Of a DNA stretch of 43,255 nucleotides, positions 41,060 to 43,255 are shown one piece after another (within the stretch, counting starts at the first letter, position 1; each line of letters starts with the position of its first letter). This stretch comes from a virus. The stretch covers positions 1-43,255 of IMG/VR virus record IMGVR_UViG_3300036791_001309. The stretch is one strand, 5' to 3'. The position numbers and the translations under genes were made by a program. The notes below the pieces were generated by a model, which was given only the letters and a program-made list of their open reading frames with translations, had not been told where the DNA came from and ran no database searches.

Positions 41060-42912
41060 GCGTACCCCGATGCGTACCAACCGCCGCCAATCATGATCTG
41101 AAACTGACGAAAGCGAAAAGCATCGAGGTATCCCCCTCGGGAGCTGGCCCAGCCGGTTACTGCCGAACCACCATAAGGTTCGGTTATGTTAGGAGAAGCA
41201 CCGATACCTATGTCGCCGACATAGACCCAGCGCACAGTCGAGACTACTTGGTTATAGCGATAGTTGGCGGCATCCCACGCGTAGTTGCTGGCAGTGTTGT
41301 TGACATAGTCATGAATCCATCCATATTGCGGCGTCCAGACATGACCAGCATTGGTGGTGTACATCACCCAGCCGCCGCCGTTGGAAAGAAATCCGATCAG
41401 GTCGTTGTTGTGGTGGATGTACATCGGACCCCAGTCTTGGTCCGTAAGCTGTATTTGATTTGATCCAGCTCCCACAAGCGTCAGGCCTTGTGTGGTGATC
41501 GTGCCGTCGACCGACACGTTGCCGTGACTGGTCAGGTCTCCAACCGTGGCCGGATAACCGTTGGTGTTGAGGCTATAGCTGCTGATATGCTGGCCGTTGA
41601 TGTTGCCGCTGACATTGAGCCCACCGCCGGCAAGCGAATGATTGCTGCCGTCGAACTGATGATAGGCGCTCTTCGCCTGATTGAGAAACAACGCTCCGGT
41701 GCTCGGGTTCGCGACACGATAGATCGAGATGTCGCCGATCAGGTTGGCGTCGCCGGTGCCGGAGAAGGCGCCATTGTAGGTCAGCGCTTTCACCGCCATC
41801 GCACCGCTGGCACGCGCAATCGTCAAGGGCGCGTCGAGCAGAACGCCGCTGTCGGCATAGCGCAGTAGTATGAAGTTCGATCCGGCATCGCCACCGCTTT
41901 CAGCGCTGGCATCAGCGAGATCGAGCGCCCATTTGCGCAGCCCTTGCGGTCCGAGAGCTTCGATTGCCCGATGCTGCGCCGTATCGGTCGATTGCAGCTG
42001 CAAGGTCGGATTGACGGTCTTGATGGTGACAATGCCGCCGGCTCCTCCCAATATAGAGTCGACGTAGGCTTTGGAGGCGGCATGCAACGGCGCGGCTGGC
42101 GGCCCCGACAGCGTCAACGCGCCCGTCATGCTGTCACCTGCGCGTTTGACCGACGCACCGGTGTACTCGATGATGCGCGCGCGCGTCCACGCCGTCGTCG
42201 GCAAGGTCAGATCGTTTGAGTTGGTAGGAGGCGCCAAGGCTTTCTGCGGACCTGTGAAGTCCGTGGTGCCGTCGCGGCGGATATAGGCGTAAAGATCGAG
42301 CCCGGCATCTTCCAACGCCTGTGCCGCGTCGAGAATTTCCTGATGCAAAACCCGTACTTCGCTGGTGTTCGCCGCCACCTCGTCGCGCCACGGCCCAACT
42401 TCGTCGTGATACAGCTTGGTGGAATCCGCCATGCCCGGTGTCGATGACACCATCCAGTCATCCCACGGTCCGGCATTGCCGTGCAGCGCCGTGATCGTTA
42501 CCGCCAGAATACCGAGCTTCTGTTCATATGAGATCAGTCGCGCGATGGCGTAATCATCCGGTGAGTGCTCGATGATCAGATAAGGCGACGGCGTAAAAGT
42601 CACTTGCTGCGCGCCCATCTCAATTTGGAAAGACATATCACCGGGCGCCAGCGTCACCAGACCTTCAATCGGCGCCAGCAGAAATCCGAGCTTGGTGACC
42701 GCGATGATGTCAGCAGTTGCCGGGATCAGAATCTCGTTCATCCGCATCAGCGCGACAGCGCGAATGTCTCCCAGGAAGCCTTCAAGACTTTTGGCGGTGG
42801 ATTCCAAATCTTGAAACCGTCCTTCCAGCGACGGCAGCAATCGCTTCATGTAAGGCAGCAGCTGGGTGCCTGCCTTGAGTTCAAATTCCTCATCGAGTCG
42901 TTTCAGCGCCAT
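41056..42912 (-). CDS. Tail fibre protein
   Basis: A 618-residue fibre. Contains the collar-type signature GASVKRAGDSMTGALTLSGPPAAP followed by HAASKAYVDS near residue 250 and repetitive beta segments (LTLVGAGSNQIQLTDQDWG). The end GWASSRGGYLDAFRFRQFQIM resembles phage fibre tips. It likely mediates host receptor recognition. AGGGTG precedes ATG. Confidence 0.85.
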   Translation of the reverse strand: MALKRLDEEFELKAGTQLLPYMKRLLPSLEGRFQDLESTAKSLEGFLGDIRAVALMRMNEILIPATADIIAVTKLGFLLAPIEGLVTLAPGDMSFQIEMGAQQVTFTPSPYLIIEHSPDDYAIARLISYEQKLGILAVTITALHGNAGPWDDWMVSSTPGMADSTKLYHDEVGPWRDEVAANTSEVRVLHQEILDAAQALEDAGLDLYAYIRRDGTTDFTGPQKALAPPTNSNDLTLPTTAWTRARIIEYTGASVKRAGDSMTGALTLSGPPAAPLHAASKAYVDSILGGAGGIVTIKTVNPTLQLQSTDTAQHRAIEALGPQGLRKWALDLADASAESGGDAGSNFILLRYADSGVLLDAPLTIARASGAMAVKALTYNGAFSGTGDANLIGDISIYRVANPSTGALFLNQAKSAYHQFDGSNHSLAGGGLNVSGNINGQHISSYSLNTNGYPATVGDLTSHGNVSVDGTITTQGLTLVGAGSNQIQLTDQDWGPMYIHHNNDLIGFLSNGGGWVMYTTNAGHVWTPQYGWIHDYVNNTASNYAWDAANYRYNQVVSTVRWVYVGDIGIGASPNITEPYGGSAVTGWASSRGGYLDAFRFRQFQIMIGGGWYASGYA

Positions 42913-42915
42913 GGA

Positions 42916-43255
42916 TCACCCTTTGCTGGGCGGCGCATCAGCAGCGACAGGTCCGCTGTCGACTTCAACCGCTGACAGGATACTGGCTGAAATTTTTTCG
43001 GCGACATGACCGGCCATCTTGTAGTTGAACGCCGGGGACAGATTGCGTCCGGCATAGGACACCGACTTGAACAGCTTGATGTCATAGACCTTGTGCGCAT
43101 CATAGGACGATGGCACCTGCCCTTGCTTAACAAGCGGTGGTGGCGAGTCCTTGGACGGCGATGCTGGTCCGCCAAGCTTGAGGCTGCGGTCATCAATCCA
43201 CTCGCCGGGTCGCACCACGCGCTTGCTACCGTATTTGTTGTCTGCCGGAGCCGGA
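42916..43255 (-). CDS. Partial tail-region protein (truncated at window edge)
   Basis: The open frame continues past the right edge (PAPADNKYGSKRVV...), so only the last 113 or so residues are visible: WIDDRSLKLGGPASPSKDSPP then SYDAHKVYDIKLFKSVSYAGRN ... ISASILSAVEV. It ends six bases before the fibre start. Position suggests a baseplate or gpI-like protein but the visible part has no diagnostic motif. Confidence 0.6.
   Translation of the reverse strand, partial: PAPADNKYGSKRVVRPGEWIDDRSLKLGGPASPSKDSPPPLVKQGQVPSSYDAHKVYDIKLFKSVSYAGRNLSPAFNYKMAGHVAEKISASILSAVEVDSGPVAADAPPSKG

Overview
The window is a stretch of a tailed-phage (or prophage) genome with a contractile, P2-like tail. Genes are tightly packed, often with ATGA or TGATG start/stop overlaps, and GC content looks moderately high. 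No integrase, terminase, portal or capsid gene lies inside; the head genes probably continue beyond the right edge, where the last CDS is cut. The host is most likely an alphaproteobacterium of the Bradyrhizobium/Rhodopseudomonas type. That is an inference from small-protein families and a PEP-CTERM-like secreted protein, not from a host marker.

Layout. (1) 1-2.2 kb, + strand: small early genes, mostly of unknown function. (2) 2.2-6.0 kb, - strand: a small unknown gene, a 0.5 kb non-coding region that looks like a replication origin (AT-rich tract plus GGAGCA iterons), a large prim-pol/helicase, a VRR-NUC nuclease and unusual tandem SD-bearing hairpins. (3) 6.1-16 kb, + strand: the rest of the replication module, namely a DUF2800 RecB-like protein, a possible accessory factor, family A DNA polymerase with a DnaQ-like exonuclease domain, a MazG-like protein, a SNF2-type helicase and Zn-binding small proteins. 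(4) 16-20.5 kb, + strand: accessory and regulatory genes, namely a winged-helix protein, a secreted PEP-CTERM-like protein, a DUF2786 protein, a DNA adenine methyltransferase and an HTH-RHH protein. (5) 20.4-21.0 kb, - strand: a GcrA-like zinc protein and a Cro/YdaS-like repressor. (6) 21.08-23.62 kb: a striking array of about 125 units. Each is a 10-bp core plus an 8-bp variable spacer, with two core versions alternating almost strictly. It is interrupted by two mini-genes and runs directly into the ribosome binding site of the next gene. (7) 23.6-28.0 kb, + strand: an IS110-like stand-alone domain protein and a run of small phage proteins. (8) 28.0-43.3 kb, - strand, late genes: a small gene, a parS-like palindrome, a terminator, a Pro/Gly-repeat protein, a lysis cassette (amidase plus small membrane proteins), then the tail module gpD, gpX, gpU, tape measure, assembly chaperone, tube, sheath and fibre.

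How it works together. The primase/helicase, polymerase, SNF2 helicase, DUF2800 protein and VRR-NUC form a replication/recombination set familiar from many phages, but here the primase and nuclease are split onto the opposite strand. The tail genes follow P2 logic, and the tape measure carries two predicted peptidoglycan hydrolases. The best candidate for something undescribed is the alternating 18-bp array. It is not a CRISPR, does not look protein-coding, and sits beside two small DNA-binding proteins that could read it.
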